Of a stretch of 64,000 nt of DNA, positions 26,139-37,114 are shown in pieces (the first letter of the stretch is position 1; the number at the start of each line of letters is the position of its first letter). Origin of the DNA: Nocardioides caldifontis (GTDB taxonomy: Bacteria > Actinomycetota > Actinomycetes > Propionibacteriales > Nocardioidaceae); assembly GCF_008087345.1 (NCBI RefSeq), contig NZ_VHIB01000001.1, forward strand, positions 744,001 through 808,000. The letters run 5' to 3'. Both the position numbers and the translations under genes were made by a program. Below the pieces are notes generated by a model, which did not search any database, was not told the origin of the DNA, and saw only the letters and a list, made by a program, of their open reading frames with translations.

Positions 26139-28453
26139 TCAAGCCCTGCGGCTGACCACCCAGGTCGCGACCTGGGTGCGGGAGGCCAGCTCCAGCTTGC
26201 GCAGGATCTTCTCGACGTGGCCCTGCGCGGTGCGCACCGAGATCACCAGCCGGTCGGCGATCTGCTGGTTGGTGAGCCCCTCGCCGATGAGCAGCGCGAT
26301 CTCGCGCTCGCGGCGGGTGAGCCGGGTGCCGTCGAGCGGGTCGTCGGCCACCGCCCGGTCGGCGGTGAGCGCCCACCGCACGGCCTCGGCGGTCGACATG
26401 GCTTGCCCGCAGCGGTAGGCGTCCTCGAAGAGCTGGTCCCGCAGCGAGCCCCGTGCGAGCCGCTCGCCGAGCTCGCGCTGCGCGGCGATGTACGGCGCGG
26501 AGAGCGCGGTCACGCCGATCCGCCGCCAGAGCCGTTCCGCGGCCCCGAGCAGCGTCGCCGAGCGGGCGGGGTCGCGCCGGACCGAGGCCGTCGCCGCCAG
26601 CGACTCGAGGCAGAGCGCCACCCCGACCTCGTCGCCGATCGGCCGCTTGAGCTCGAGGGCACGGGTGGCGTGCGCGTCGGCGGCGTCGAGGTCACCGCGC
26701 TCGCGGAGGTCGAGGCTGAGCGACCACAGCGCCATGGAGTGGAGGAACCGCTCGCCGACGGCGCCGGTGCGCTGCGCGAGCCGCTGGTTGACCTCGACCG
26801 CCTCGTCGAGGCGGCCGAGCGCGCTGAGCGCCAGCCCCTGGGCGAGCAGGAGCATCGACTCGATCTGCAGGTGGCAGCCGGCGTGTGCGCGGCGCAGCCA
26901 GCCGGCGCTCGTCTCGACGGCGCGCTCAGGGCGGCCGTCGAAGAGCGCCAGGCCGGCGTCGGCGAACGCGAGGTACCCCTCGACGCCGACGTCGTCGAGG
27001 CCGGCGCCCAGCGCCCGGGCCTCGTCGAGGTGCCGGGCGGCCGTGCCGAGGTCGGCCTGCAAGGACGAGAGGTACGACGCGACGGCGTGCGCGCGGGCCC
27101 GGAGCGCGGGGTCGGCCCCCTCGTGGCGCAACCCCGTGGTCAGCCAGTGCACGCCCTCGCTGATCCGGCCGGTCATCACCCAGTAGTGCTCGAGCCGCAC
27201 CACCATCGTCAGCCCGGTCGCGGCCTGGTCGGGCGTGGCGCAGGTGCGCTGCAGGACCCCGCGCAGGTTGTCGTGGTTGCGGCGGGCGAGCCGGACGAGC
27301 TCGTCCTGGTCGGGGCCCATCCACCGCTCGGCGATCTCGCGGACCCGCTCCATGCCGACGAGGGTCTGCCGCTCCTCCCACCGCGCCGTCCCGCCCTCCT
27401 CGAGCAGCCGCGCGGCGCCGTACTCCCGGATCGTGTCGAGCATCCGGTAGTGCGCGACCTCCTCGTCGGGGTCGCGGAAGAGCACCGACTTGTCGACCAG
27501 GGAGGCGACGAGGTCCATCACCTCCGCGCGGGGGACGAGTGCGTCGGTGCAGGCGTGCTCGGCGTCACGGAGGTCGAACCCGGCAGCGAAAACCGACAGC
27601 CGCTGCCACAGCAGCTGCTCCGGGCGGGTGCAGAGGTCGTAGCTCCAGGCGACCGAGGCCTCCATGGACCGCTGCCGGTCGGGGGTGTCCACGTAGCCGC
27701 GGCTGAGCAGCCGGTAGCGGTCGCGGAGCCGGGTGAGCACGGTGCCGAGTACGACCAGCGGGCCACCCTCGCGGCGAGCATCTCCTGGGGGCTCAGCGCA
27801 CGGATGCGGGCGGCCGCCAGCTCCAGCGCGAGCGGCACCCCTTCGAGCTCGGTGCACAGCCGGGCGACGGCGGCGGCGTTGGCGTGGTCGACCTCGAACC
27901 CGGGCAGGGCTTCCGCGGCGCGGGCCGCGAACAGCGCGACGGCCTCGGAGCTCCGCAGTGCGTCCAGGTCGTCCTCCGGCCCCGGCAGCGCGAGCGGCGG
28001 GACCCGGTAGACGAGCTCACCGGCCAGGCCGAGGGGCTGGCGGGAGGTGGTGAGCACCCGCAGCCCCGGGCAGCTCGCGAGGAGCTCGGCGACCAGCACC
28101 GTGCAGGAGTCGAGGAGGTGCTCGCAGTTGTCGAGGCAGAGCACCGCCGGCTGGTCCCCGATGCTCTCGGCGAGGAGCCGGACCTGGCTGGTGCCCGGGT
28201 GCGGGTGGAGCCCCAGTGCCTCGGCGACCGTGAGGTGAACCGTCGCCGGGTCGCGCAGGTCGCCCAGCCCGACCCACCAGGTCGTCGTGGTCGCCCCGAG
28301 CTCTCGGAGGACCTGGCGCGCGAGCCGCGTCTTCCCGGCGCCCCCGAACCCGATGAGCGTGACGCATCGGGCCGTCGTCAGCGCCCGCTGGATCTCCCCC
28401 AGCTCTCGACGGCGACCGGTGAACGGCGTGCTCCCGAGGGCCGTGGTGGTCAC
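26139..28453 (-). pseudogene. LuxR-family regulator with NB-ARC-type ATPase and TPR domains, disrupted
   Basis: The two reading frames belong to one gene. The first (from 28453) carries the P-loop TLIGFGGAGKTRLARQVL, VLCLDNCEHLLDSC and PLALELAAARIRALSPQEML. The second (to 26139) carries RYRLLSRGYVDTPDRQRSME, the helical repeat region and the C-terminal LuxR helix-turn-helix LTRREREIALLIGEGLTNQQ, IADRLVISVRTAQGHVEKIL. Removing the 41 bp at 27735-27775, which end in a copy of the adjoining TGCTC, restores EMLTRLRDRYRLL and an open frame of 757 residues. So an insertion, not a base-call slip, probably inactivated it. The C-terminal part could still be made from an internal start. Confidence 0.82.
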
Positions 28454-28524
28454 GATGCCTCGAACCCTATGCCGACTCGGGTTCGGGGGACAGGGCGGAG
28501 CGCGGCTCGGAGCAGCACCCGGGG

Positions 28525-28557
28525 GGCGGGCAGCCGAGGGGTCAACGGCTGCCCGCC
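28525..28557. terminator. Strong hairpin between the LuxR gene and the nitroreductase gene
   Basis: GGCGGGCAGCCG and CGGCTGCCCGCC form a perfect 12-bp stem with a 9-nt loop; an outer arm AGCACCC (28514) / GGGTGCT (28564) extends it. It probably ends transcription from the nitroreductase side. The rest of the 257-bp gap shows only a possible small frame. Confidence 0.65.
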
Positions 28558-28670
28558 GCGGAGGGGTGCTCCGGTCCGACGGCGTGCCGCCGGACCCCGA
28601 CGGGGTCCCCGTCGGTGGCGACGCACTCCGGCGAGTCGGGGAACCGGACGGTCGTGCGTCGCGACGTCAT
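28542..28670 (-). CDS. Possible 42-residue protein
   Basis: ATG at 28670 to TGA at 28542. The frame begins MTSRRTTVRFPDSPECVATD and continues GDPVGVRRHAV; about nine tenths of codons end in G or C, as in real genes here, but no ribosome site is seen and the stop lies within a terminator-like hairpin. No family is recognised. It is 40 bp downstream of the nitroreductase stop. Offered as a candidate only. Confidence 0.3.
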   Translation of the reverse strand: MTSRRTTVRFPDSPECVATDGDPVGVRRHAVGPEHPSAAGSR

Positions 28671-28710
28671 CGAGTCTTGCCGTGGGCGCACCGCCCCGAC
28701 ACGGGCAGAA

Positions 28711-29322
28711 TTACCTGTTTCCCCAGCCGCCGCGGTGCACGACCTCCGCAGCCGGCCGCCGCCCGCGCCGGGCGGACCCCCGGGAACCGGGGTCCGCGGC
28801 GGGGTGGCCGATGGTCAGCGCGCCGACCGGGCGGTACGCCGGGGGCACCCCGAACTCGGCCCGCAGCGCGTCCACCGCGTCCCCGGGGACGCCGAAGAAG
28901 CAGCTGCCGAGCCCCTCGTCGACGGCGGCGAGCATCATCAGCAGCGCCGCCATCCCGGTGTCGACGTCCCAGTACGGCACCGGCCACCGCTCCTCGGACC
29001 GGTCGGTCCACCCCTTGTCGGGCTCGGCGTACCGGTCGAGGTAGGCCTGCTTGTGGCTGAACGGCACGACCACGACCGGCGCGGTCATCATCCCGCGCAG
29101 CCAGCGGTCCGGAGCGTCGACGCGGTCGCCGGCGGTCGAGCGCCAGTAGCGGGCGACGTCCACGGGGGTGTCGAGCACGAGGAACGCCCACCCCTGGCTG
29201 AAGCCGGCGCTGGGGGCGCGGAGCGCGTGGCCGAGGATCCGGTCGAGCGCCTCCGGGTCGACCGGCCGGGGTGAGTAGTTTCGGACCATCCGGCGTCGCC
29301 GGACCACGTCGGTGAGCTCCAT
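28711..29322 (-). CDS. Nitroreductase family protein
   Basis: A 203-residue FMN-dependent oxidoreductase. MELTDVVRRRRMVRNYSPRP is the classical nitroreductase N-terminus with FMN phosphate-binding arginines, followed by HALRAPSAGFSQGWAFLVLD; the central GMAALLMMLAAVDEGLGSCF and the RPVGALTIGHP strand complete the fold. Known members reduce nitro groups, quinones or take part in flavin/cobamide chemistry; the substrate is unknown. ATG 29322 is used because the family begins with ME(L/F)xxVV. It is divergent from the HutF-like gene with 30 bp between starts, so promoters overlap. Confidence 0.85.
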   Translation of the reverse strand: MELTDVVRRRRMVRNYSPRPVDPEALDRILGHALRAPSAGFSQGWAFLVLDTPVDVARYWRSTAGDRVDAPDRWLRGMMTAPVVVVPFSHKQAYLDRYAEPDKGWTDRSEERWPVPYWDVDTGMAALLMMLAAVDEGLGSCFFGVPGDAVDALRAEFGVPPAYRPVGALTIGHPAADPGSRGSARRGRRPAAEVVHRGGWGNR

Positions 29323-29352
29323 GGCCCAAGCATGGTGTCCGGCGTGCGACGG

Positions 29353-30654
29353 ATGAGCGAGGGGAGGCGCAGGTTGAGCCGCACGTCGAGCCGCACGTCG
29401 AGCCGCACGTCGAGCCGCACGTCGTACCTCCTCGAGCACGGCTGGGTCGACGACCGGCTGTGCTCCGACGTGACCGTCGTGGTCGAGGACGGCCGGTTCG
29501 TCACCGTCGGCGGCCCGCCCGTGCCCGGCGCCGAGCGGCTGCCCGGGGTGACGCTGCCCGGGTTCGCCGACGTGCACAGCCGCGTGCTCGACCGGGCCCT
29601 CGGCCCCTGGACCGGAGCAGGCCGGGGGGAGCGCTGGGCCACGCTGGTCGATCGGCTCGACCCGGACGGCTACCGCGAGCTGGCCACCGCCGTCTTCCGC
29701 GTGCTGGTCGCGGGTGGCACGACGAGCGTCGGCGAGATGCACCTGCTCCACCACCAGGCCGGGGGCGTGCCCTACGACGAGCCGAACGCGACGGGGCTCG
29801 CGCTCGTCGAGGCCGCCCGTGACGCCGGGGTGCGGATCGCCCTGCTCGACACCTGCTTCCTCGCCGACGGGTTCGGCCGTCCGGTGTCCGGCGTGGCCCG
29901 GCGGTTCTCCGACGGCACGGCGGAGGAGTGGCAGCAGCGTGCCGACGAGCTCACCGCCGACGCCGGTGGCGACGTGGTGGTGGGCGCCGCGGTCGAGTCG
30001 GTGGAGCACGTCCCGCTCGACGACATGCGGCTGGTGGCCGAGTGGGCCGACCGCTTCGAGACGCCGCTGCACGTGCGGCTGTCGGCGAGCCGGTCGGAGA
30101 ACGACGCCTGCTCCGAGGTGTACGGGCGGACGCCGACCGAGCTCCTCTCGGAGGCCGGTGTCCTCACCGACCGGACCACCGCCGTCCACGCGTCGTACCT
30201 CGTCGGGAGCGACCTCGTCCGGCTCGGCGCGGCGTCCTGCACGGTCTGCCTGTGCCCGGGCAGCGAGCGGGAGCGTGGCGCGGCCGCCGCCTCGGCGGAG
30301 GAGCTGCGGGGTTGCGGGGCCCGGCCGGTGCTGGGCACGGCGGGCGGTGTCCTGGGGGTGCGGGAGCAGCTCGGCCACCTGGACGGGCCGGTTGCCGACC
30401 GCGTCCGGGCCGCCACCGCCGACGGCCACGCCGCGCTCGGCTTCACCGACGCGGGCCGGATCGCGGTGGGCCACCGCGCCGACCTGGTCACCTTCGATCT
30501 CGGGGACGCACCGTCAACCGAGTCGGCGCTGGTCGGAGCACCGGGTGCCGAGGTCGTGCAGGTCGTCGTCGGAGGGCGGGTCCGGCACCGCGCCGGTGAG
30601 GGGCCGGAGGCCGCCCGGGCGCTCGACCGGGTGCTCGAGAGGTGGGTTCCCTAG
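29353..30654 (+). CDS. HutF-like amidohydrolase homologue lacking metal ligands
   Basis: 433 residues aligned by eye with formimidoylglutamate deiminase/amidohydrolases: [64 protein letters not shown] and [13 protein letters not shown] are all HutF-like. The active site is not: the HSH metal motif reads HSR (residues 75-77), the HVHVSEQ strand reads HVRLSAS, and the late Asp region LGSDSH reads LGTAGG. It is therefore probably a non-catalytic relative. The N-terminus holds four 12-bp repeats. ATG 29353 is used; TTG 29374 has the better ribosome site (GGGGAGG, 6-nt spacing) and would give 426 residues. Confidence 0.75.
   Translation: MSEGRRRLSRTSSRTSSRTSSRTSYLLEHGWVDDRLCSDVTVVVEDGRFVTVGGPPVPGAERLPGVTLPGFADVHSRVLDRALGPWTGAGRGERWATLVDRLDPDGYRELATAVFRVLVAGGTTSVGEMHLLHHQAGGVPYDEPNATGLALVEAARDAGVRIALLDTCFLADGFGRPVSGVARRFSDGTAEEWQQRADELTADAGGDVVVGAAVESVEHVPLDDMRLVAEWADRFETPLHVRLSASRSENDACSEVYGRTPTELLSEAGVLTDRTTAVHASYLVGSDLVRLGAASCTVCLCPGSERERGAAAASAEELRGCGARPVLGTAGGVLGVREQLGHLDGPVADRVRAATADGHAALGFTDAGRIAVGHRADLVTFDLGDAPSTESALVGAPGAEVVQVVVGGRVRHRAGEGPEAARALDRVLERWVP
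29377..29424 (+). repeat. Four perfect 12-bp tandem repeats in the HutF-like gene start
   Basis: AGCCGCACGTCG is repeated four times without a mismatch, encoding SRTS units just before YLLEHGWV. Perfect identity suggests recent expansion by slippage; the length is a multiple of three, so copy-number changes keep the frame. Confidence 0.9.
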
Positions 30655-30768
30655 GGGGGTCCGGGGGTGGTCCCGCAGACGAATAGGGAGTTCTTCCGAT
30701 GTGCGGGGCTACCTCAGACGCGCAGTCTCGTGGTGTCGCGAGAAGAGAAGCCATCCGAGGAGGACGCC

Positions 30769-30909
30769 GTGGGACCCGTCGACCTGTACCTGCTGCCCGC
30801 CGAGCTCGACTACCGCCGCGAGGAGCTCCGAGGCTCCCGCTACCGGAAGCCGCGCCGCCGCCTGGTCGCGCGCCGCGCCGCCCAGCCACCGGCGCGCCGG
30901 ACCGGCTGA
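30769..30909 (+). CDS. Small basic protein, unknown
   Basis: 46 residues from GTG 30769: a start of [20 protein letters not shown], then a strongly basic stretch [20 protein letters not shown]. The ribosome site GAGGAGG, 5-6 nt before the GTG, is excellent. No family is recognised. It ends 91 bp before the large LuxR-ATPase gene and may be co-transcribed with it. An upstream in-frame ATG at 30667 exists but has no ribosome site. The 114-bp gap before it holds no other clear element. Confidence 0.55.
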   Translation: MGPVDLYLLPAELDYRREELRGSRYRKPRRRLVARRAAQPPARRTG

Positions 30910-31000
30910 GCCGCTGACCGCGCTCACCGGACCGGCCGCGGCCGCACCGGCCGAGCTGCTGGGTGCGCGGCTTGTCGGTGGCCCTTGGGAGACTGGCGAG

Positions 31001-33979
31001 GTGCCTCCGCCGCTGACCGTCTCCACCTCCGCGCTGCTGGGCCGTGACGACGAGCTCGAGTCGTTGCTCGCCCACGCGGGCGTCTCCGCGCCCGCGGGCG
31101 GCCCGGCGCGCGTGGACGCGGGGCCCGACGGCGGCCGGGCCGTGCTGCTCGGCGGCGACGCCGGACTCGGCAAGACCCGGCTCCTGGTCGAGCTCGCCGA
31201 CCGCGCCCGCTCCGCCGGCTGGCGGGTGCTCGTCGGCCACTGCCTCGACATGGCCGACCTCCTCCTGCCCTACCTCCCCTTCTCCGAGCTGGTCGGCCGG
31301 TTCGCCGACGAGGAGCCCGAGCGCGCTCGCGACGTGGTCGGCCTCCACCCCGCCGTCGCCGCCCTCGCGCCTGGCCGGCGGCTCCTCGTCGGTGCGGAGC
31401 GGCCCCGCGCCGCCGACGACCACCTCGACCGGGCCGAGCTCTTCGAGCACGTCCACGCCGCCTTCGAGGAGCTCGCCACCGACCGGCCGCTGCTCGTGAT
31501 CCTGGAGGACCTCCACTGGGCCGACCAGTCGACCCGCGACCTGCTGACCCTCCTGCTGACCCGGTCGTTCCGCGGGCCGGTCTGCCTCATCGGCTCCTAC
31601 CGCTCCGACGACCTCAACCGCCGCCACCCGCTGCGCGCCGCCCTGGGCGCGTGGGCCCGGCTCCCGGGCGTCCTGCGCCACCAGCTCGCGCCCCTCCCCG
31701 ACCCCGCGGTGCGGGGGCTGGTGCGCGCCCTGCACCCCGGGCTCCTCGAGCGCCAGGTGGCCGAGGTCGTGGCGCGTGCCGAGGGCAACCCGTTCTTCGC
31801 CGGCGAGCTGGTGGCCGCGGCGCTGCAGAGCCGCTCGGCGGGGGCGCCGGCCCTGCCGGAGACCCTCGCCGACGTGCTGCTGGTCCGGCTCGACGCGCTC
31901 GACGACGCCACCCGCCAGGTGGTCCGGGCGGCCGCGTGCTCGGGGCGGCGGGTCACCCACGACGCGCTGGCCGCGGTCGTCGACCTGCCCGACGCCGGGC
32001 TCGAGCAGGCGCTGCGGACCGCGGTCGAGGCCAACGTGCTGGCCCGGGTCGGCGCCGACGGCTACGCGTTCCGCCACGCGCTGCTCGCCGAGGCGGTCCA
32101 CGACGACCTGCTGCCCGGCGAGCGGGTGCGGCTGCACGGCCGCTACGTCGCCGCGCTCGCCGGCGGCACCGTCGCGGGCACCGCCGCGGAGCTCGCCACC
32201 CACGCCCGCGCCGCCCACGACCACGCCACCGCGGTGGCGGCCTCGATCCGCGCCGGCGAGGACGCCCTGGCGGTCGGCGGCCCGGACGACGCCGCCACCC
32301 ACTTCCAGGCGGCGCTCGAGCTGGTCAGCCGCCCGGGGTCGACCGTCCCCGACGGCGTCGACGTGCCGCTGCTGGTCCGCCGGGCCAGCGAGGCGCTGAC
32401 CGCCTCCGGCCAGCCCGGGCGTGCGGTCGCCCTGGTCCGTGACCACCTCGACGCCCACGGCGCCGAGCTCGACGCCCCGACCCGGGCCAGGCTGCTCGTC
32501 GCGCTCGCGGCCGCCGCCCTGCTCAACGAGAGCAGCGACGAGCCGATCGACGTCACCTCCGAGGCCGTCGAGCTCGCCGGTCCCGAGGCGTCCCGGCTCC
32601 GCGCGCAGGCGCTCTCCGTGCACGCCCGCGCGCTCACCAACGCGGGCCGCTTCGACGAGGCGGCCCCGGTCGCCGGCGAGGCCGCCGCGCTCGCCCAGGT
32701 GCTCGGGATGAGCGAGGTGGCCGCCGACGCCACCACCACGCTGGCCGACCTCGACGTGCAGTCCGGCGACCACGAGTCGGCGTTGCAGGCGCTCGAGCGC
32801 GTCGCGACCGAGGCGCGCGCCGCAGGGGACATCGAGGGGGAGACCCGGGGCCGCTACCACCTGGCGTTGATCCACCTGGAGCGCGGCAGGCTCGAGGAGG
32901 CCGCGGCCGCGTTCCACGACTCGGCGGCGGCCGCCGCGGAGGCCGGCCGGCCCTGGGCGCCGTACGGCTACAGCGCGCGCTACCACGAGGCGATGACCCT
33001 CTACCTCCTCGGCCGCTGGGACGAGGCCACCCGGGTTGCCGACTTCTCGGGCGAGACCCCGCCCGGCGACCCGGAGGCGCTGCTGTGCAGCGTGCAGATG
33101 CTGGTCGGCGCCGGCCGCGGCGATCGCGGCGTGCTCCGTCACTACGACACCTGGCGGGGCGCCTGGGGTCGCGAGGGGCTGGTCGCGCTCAACACCGGGG
33201 CTGCGGCGCTCGACCTGCTCGGCGCCGACCACGACGTCGAGGGGCTCTGGCGGGTCCACGACGAGGTCACGGCCTCGCTCGCCTCGCTCTGGTCGCCGCG
33301 GTTCCAGGGGCGGATCCGGCTCGCCGCCGTCCTGTTCGGCCGGCTCGCCGACGCCGTGGCCGCCGGCACGCCGCTCACCCCCGACTCGGTGGCCCGGGCG
33401 GCCGACGTCGCGGCCACCGTCGACGACATCGCCCGGCGCGCCGAGGCGCGGCCCCGGGGGTTCGGGGCCGAGGGGCGGGCCTGGGTGCTGCGGGCGCGGG
33501 CCGAGCACGGATGGCTCTGCCACCGCTCCGGCGGGCGTGGCCACCTCGACGAGCTGGTGAGCCAGTGGCGCGACGCCGTGGCTGCCTTCGACGCCTTCGG
33601 CCACCCCTACGAGGCGGCCCGGTCACGGCTGCGGCTCGCCGAGCTGCTCACGGCGCGTCGCGAGCAGGCCGAGGCGGGCCGGCTCGCGGAGGAGGCGCGC
33701 CGGACCGCGCGCTCGCTGGGCGCCCGTCCGCTGCTGGACGCCGCTCCTGAGCCCGCGACCCAGAAGGCCGCGGACAAGGGTGCCGCGCTGCTGACCCCCC
33801 GCGAGCAGGAGGTCCTCGAGCTGGTCGCGGAGGGGTGCACCAACGGCGAGGTGGCGCAGCGGCTCTTCATCAGCACCAAGACCGTCTCGGTCCACGTGTC
33901 GAACCTGCTCGCCAAGCTCGGCGCGGGCAGCCGCACCGAGGCCGTGGCGCTCGCCCGGAGGCGCGGCCTGCTCGGCTGA
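31001..33979 (+). CDS. Large LuxR-family transcriptional regulator (LAL type, AAA ATPase plus HTH)
   Basis: 992 residues. An N-terminal AAA ATPase module starts [16 protein letters not shown]; the P loop is [17 protein letters not shown] (about 48-64) and Walker B is [20 protein letters not shown] long helical repeat (TPR-like) region follows. The C-terminal LuxR/FixJ helix-turn-helix begins [20 protein letters not shown], then [20 protein letters not shown]. Known: LAL regulators activate transcription on sensing a ligand and often control secondary or sugar metabolism. GTG 31001 is preferred since GAGACT lies 6 nt upstream (leaderless) and the domain starts right away. The target is unknown; it is intact, unlike its relative at 26139. 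Confidence 0.9.
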   Translation: MPPPLTVSTSALLGRDDELESLLAHAGVSAPAGGPARVDAGPDGGRAVLLGGDAGLGKTRLLVELADRARSAGWRVLVGHCLDMADLLLPYLPFSELVGRFADEEPERARDVVGLHPAVAALAPGRRLLVGAERPRAADDHLDRAELFEHVHAAFEELATDRPLLVILEDLHWADQSTRDLLTLLLTRSFRGPVCLIGSYRSDDLNRRHPLRAALGAWARLPGVLRHQLAPLPDPAVRGLVRALHPGLLERQVAEVVARAEGNPFFAGELVAAALQSRSAGAPALPETLADVLLVRLDALDDATRQVVRAAACSGRRVTHDALAAVVDLPDAGLEQALRTAVEANVLARVGADGYAFRHALLAEAVHDDLLPGERVRLHGRYVAALAGGTVAGTAAELATHARAAHDHATAVAASIRAGEDALAVGGPDDAATHFQAALELVSRPGSTVPDGVDVPLLVRRASEALTASGQPGRAVALVRDHLDAHGAELDAPTRARLLVALAAAALLNESSDEPIDVTSEAVELAGPEASRLRAQALSVHARALTNAGRFDEAAPVAGEAAALAQVLGMSEVAADATTTLADLDVQSGDHESALQALERVATEARAAGDIEGETRGRYHLALIHLERGRLEEAAAAFHDSAAAAAEAGRPWAPYGYSARYHEAMTLYLLGRWDEATRVADFSGETPPGDPEALLCSVQMLVGAGRGDRGVLRHYDTWRGAWGREGLVALNTGAAALDLLGADHDVEGLWRVHDEVTASLASLWSPRFQGRIRLAAVLFGRLADAVAAGTPLTPDSVARAADVAATVDDIARRAEARPRGFGAEGRAWVLRARAEHGWLCHRSGGRGHLDELVSQWRDAVAAFDAFGHPYEAARSRLRLAELLTARREQAEAGRLAEEARRTARSLGARPLLDAAPEPATQKAADKGAALLTPREQEVLELVAEGCTNGEVAQRLFISTKTVSVHVSNLLAKLGAGSRTEAVALARRRGLLG

Positions 33980-34197
33980 GCCGCCGCTCAGGGGTGTGAC
34001 TTTTCGGGCAGAGGCTGTTTACTGGTCGGTGGGGGAGGGTTGGCGAGCCACTCCCGCGTGCACGCGGGACCACGAGCTGCCGGGCTCTGCTCGGCGGGTC
34101 CAGGCCCTCGCGTCGACCGCACCGCCCTGTCGTTCCCCCGTGGCAGGCGGTGGCGGGCTCGGCGCGGGGGCTGCGGACCCGCGCGCCCGTGACCGGC
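33980..34197. other. Non-coding stretch after the large LuxR gene
   Basis: No convincing gene on either strand. It holds the perfect 16-bp palindrome CCCGCGTGCACGCGGG (34053-34068), possibly a terminator, and a TTTACT box near 34018. Otherwise nothing is seen before the gene remnant that starts at 34198. Confidence 0.5.
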
Positions 34198-34305
34198 TCA
34201 GAAGGCCGCGCGCACCTGGTCCGCGGTCAGCCCGAGGTCGGCGGCCTGCGCAAGCGGCACGAAGGAGGTCGCGTCGGTCATCGCCTGGGCGTATGTGAAC
34301 CGCAT
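34198..34305 (-). pseudogene. Remnant of an F420-dependent LLM oxidoreductase gene
   Basis: A 35-codon frame reading MRFTYAQAMTDATSFVPLAQ, then AADLGLTADQVRAAF and a stop. The first ~22 residues match the N-terminus of the TIGR03854-type F420-dependent oxidoreductases (normally about 300-350 residues, starting MRFTYAEAMTDPxxYxPLAxAAE), as recalled; the last ~13 look like the end of a protein. An internal deletion of nearly the whole gene is the simplest reading. TACCTT lies 7 nt upstream and a KstR-like operator overlaps it, so the promoter survived. A genuine micropeptide cannot be excluded. Confidence 0.55.
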
Positions 34306-34316
34306 GGCCGCGAAGG

Positions 34317-34330
34317 TAGAACGTGTTTCA
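34317..34330. promoter_or_regulatory. KstR-like operator at the oxidoreductase remnant
   Basis: TAGAACGTGTTTCA matches the KstR (cholesterol catabolism repressor) inverted repeat TAGAAC-N2-GTTCTA in one perfect half-site and most of the other. It overlaps the -10 region of the remnant, as expected of a repressor site. Assigned from memory of the consensus. Confidence 0.5.
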
Positions 34331-34428
34331 GTTCTCGGCTAGGGTGCGATGCGGACCGGAAGGGGCCCTGACCTGAACGTCGTTCACCCGGCTGGCCGCC
34401 TCTTGCGGAGGTCGGCCAGACTGGAGCC

Positions 34429-34989
34429 ATGGCCGAGCTCCACGACGAGTCACCGGGGCGCGCGCTGCTCGTCGCGCTCCTCGCGATGGCCGGCGTCGCG
34501 CTCCTCGTCGGGCTGGCCATCGGCGGGGTGGTCATGGGTGCGGTCAACGTGCTCGGCGGCGGAGGCGGCTCCGGAGGCGGTCCGGCGGCCTCGGACACCC
34601 TCGTGATGCCGGAGTACTCGCCCACCGAGTCCGCCGAGGAGGAGCCCGGGCTCCCCGGCGCCAACGAGTCCTCGGGCCCCGACGTGACCCTCCCGCCCGA
34701 CGAGCCGACCGCGAACACCGAGGTCATCACCCTCTCGGTCTCCCCGCAGAGCGTCGGCCCGGGCGAGCAGATCACCTTCAACGGCGTCTACGTCGACGGC
34801 GACGGCCGCACGCTCCAGGTGCAGCGCAAGCAGGACGGCGCCTGGACCGACTTCCCGGTCGAGGCCACCGTCACCGGCGGCGCCTTCCGGACCTGGATCC
34901 AGACCTCCCAGACCGGCGTCAGCCAGTTCCGGGTGTACGACGAGGAGGCCGACCGGGCCTCCAACGCCGTCACCGTCACCATCGGCTGA
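34429..34989 (+). CDS. Membrane-anchored protein with an extracytoplasmic beta domain
   Basis: 186 residues: a short cytosolic start, one membrane segment (LLVALLAMAGVALLVGLAIG, about 13-32, to about 40), a Gly/Ser/Pro/Glu-rich linker (about 44-95) and a C-terminal beta-rich domain of about 85 residues (ITLSVSPQSVGPGEQITFNG to NAVTVTIG) resembling an immunoglobulin-like or bacterial Ig fold. The function is unknown. CAGACT lies 6 nt before the ATG (leaderless). Family-A repeats follow the stop, then dnaK. Confidence 0.75.
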   Translation: MAELHDESPGRALLVALLAMAGVALLVGLAIGGVVMGAVNVLGGGGGSGGGPAASDTLVMPEYSPTESAEEEPGLPGANESSGPDVTLPPDEPTANTEVITLSVSPQSVGPGEQITFNGVYVDGDGRTLQVQRKQDGAWTDFPVEATVTGGAFRTWIQTSQTGVSQFRVYDEEADRASNAVTVTIG

Positions 34990-34999
34990 CCGTTCCCGC

Positions 35000-35073
35000 G
35001 TCGAGCCGCCCCTCGTGGCGCGCGGATCGTGGTTGAGCCGCCCCTCGTGGCGCGCCACGACGGGCGGCTCGAC
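35000..35073. repeat. Family-A repeats, two direct and one inverted
   Basis: Direct copies at 35000-35023 and 35032-35055; the reversed copy at 35050-35073 shares the palindrome GGCGCGCC with the second. Together 35032-35073 can form a nearly perfect 20-bp hairpin, probably a terminator for the preceding gene. Confidence 0.85.
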
Positions 35074-35153
35074 AGGGCAAGGACAGCGAGGAAAAGCATG
35101 CTCCGGACGGGAATGGACCCACCCGGGACGTCGTTGGAACCAGTGCGACGAGG

Positions 35154-35172
35154 TTGAGTTGAAGCGGCTCAA
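35154..35172. promoter_or_regulatory. HAIR element (HspR operator) upstream of dnaK
   Basis: TTGAGT-N7-GCTCAA closely fits the HspR-binding HAIR consensus CTTGAGT-N7-ACTCAAG. It is 98 bp before the dnaK start, next to TTGACA (35178-35183), a possible -35. HspR is encoded as the last gene of the same operon. Confidence 0.85.
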
Positions 35173-35269
35173 CTTGTTTGACAGACTTCAACGGTGAGGC
35201 CGGACCGGCCCACCACGGACTGAACAACCACGCACGCAGACGACATCCCGGACAGCGGAGGTAACAGGA

Positions 35270-37110
<1,841 letters not shown>

Positions 37111-37114
<4 letters not shown>

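Noticed and set aside
20977-26418. Very long open frame (over 1800 codons) on the plus strand
   Set aside because: It runs antisense to etfD, the M19-like gene and the LuxR gene, is His/Arg/Asp rich without domains, and is a GC-bias artefact.
28667-30474. Minus-strand frame extending the nitroreductase far upstream
   Set aside because: The extension is antisense to the HutF-like gene; the nitroreductase N-terminus begins exactly at the ATG at 29322.
29714-31000. Long in-frame extension upstream of the large LuxR regulator
   Set aside because: It overlaps the HutF-like gene in another frame and has no domain similarity; the ATPase module begins right after the GTG at 31001.
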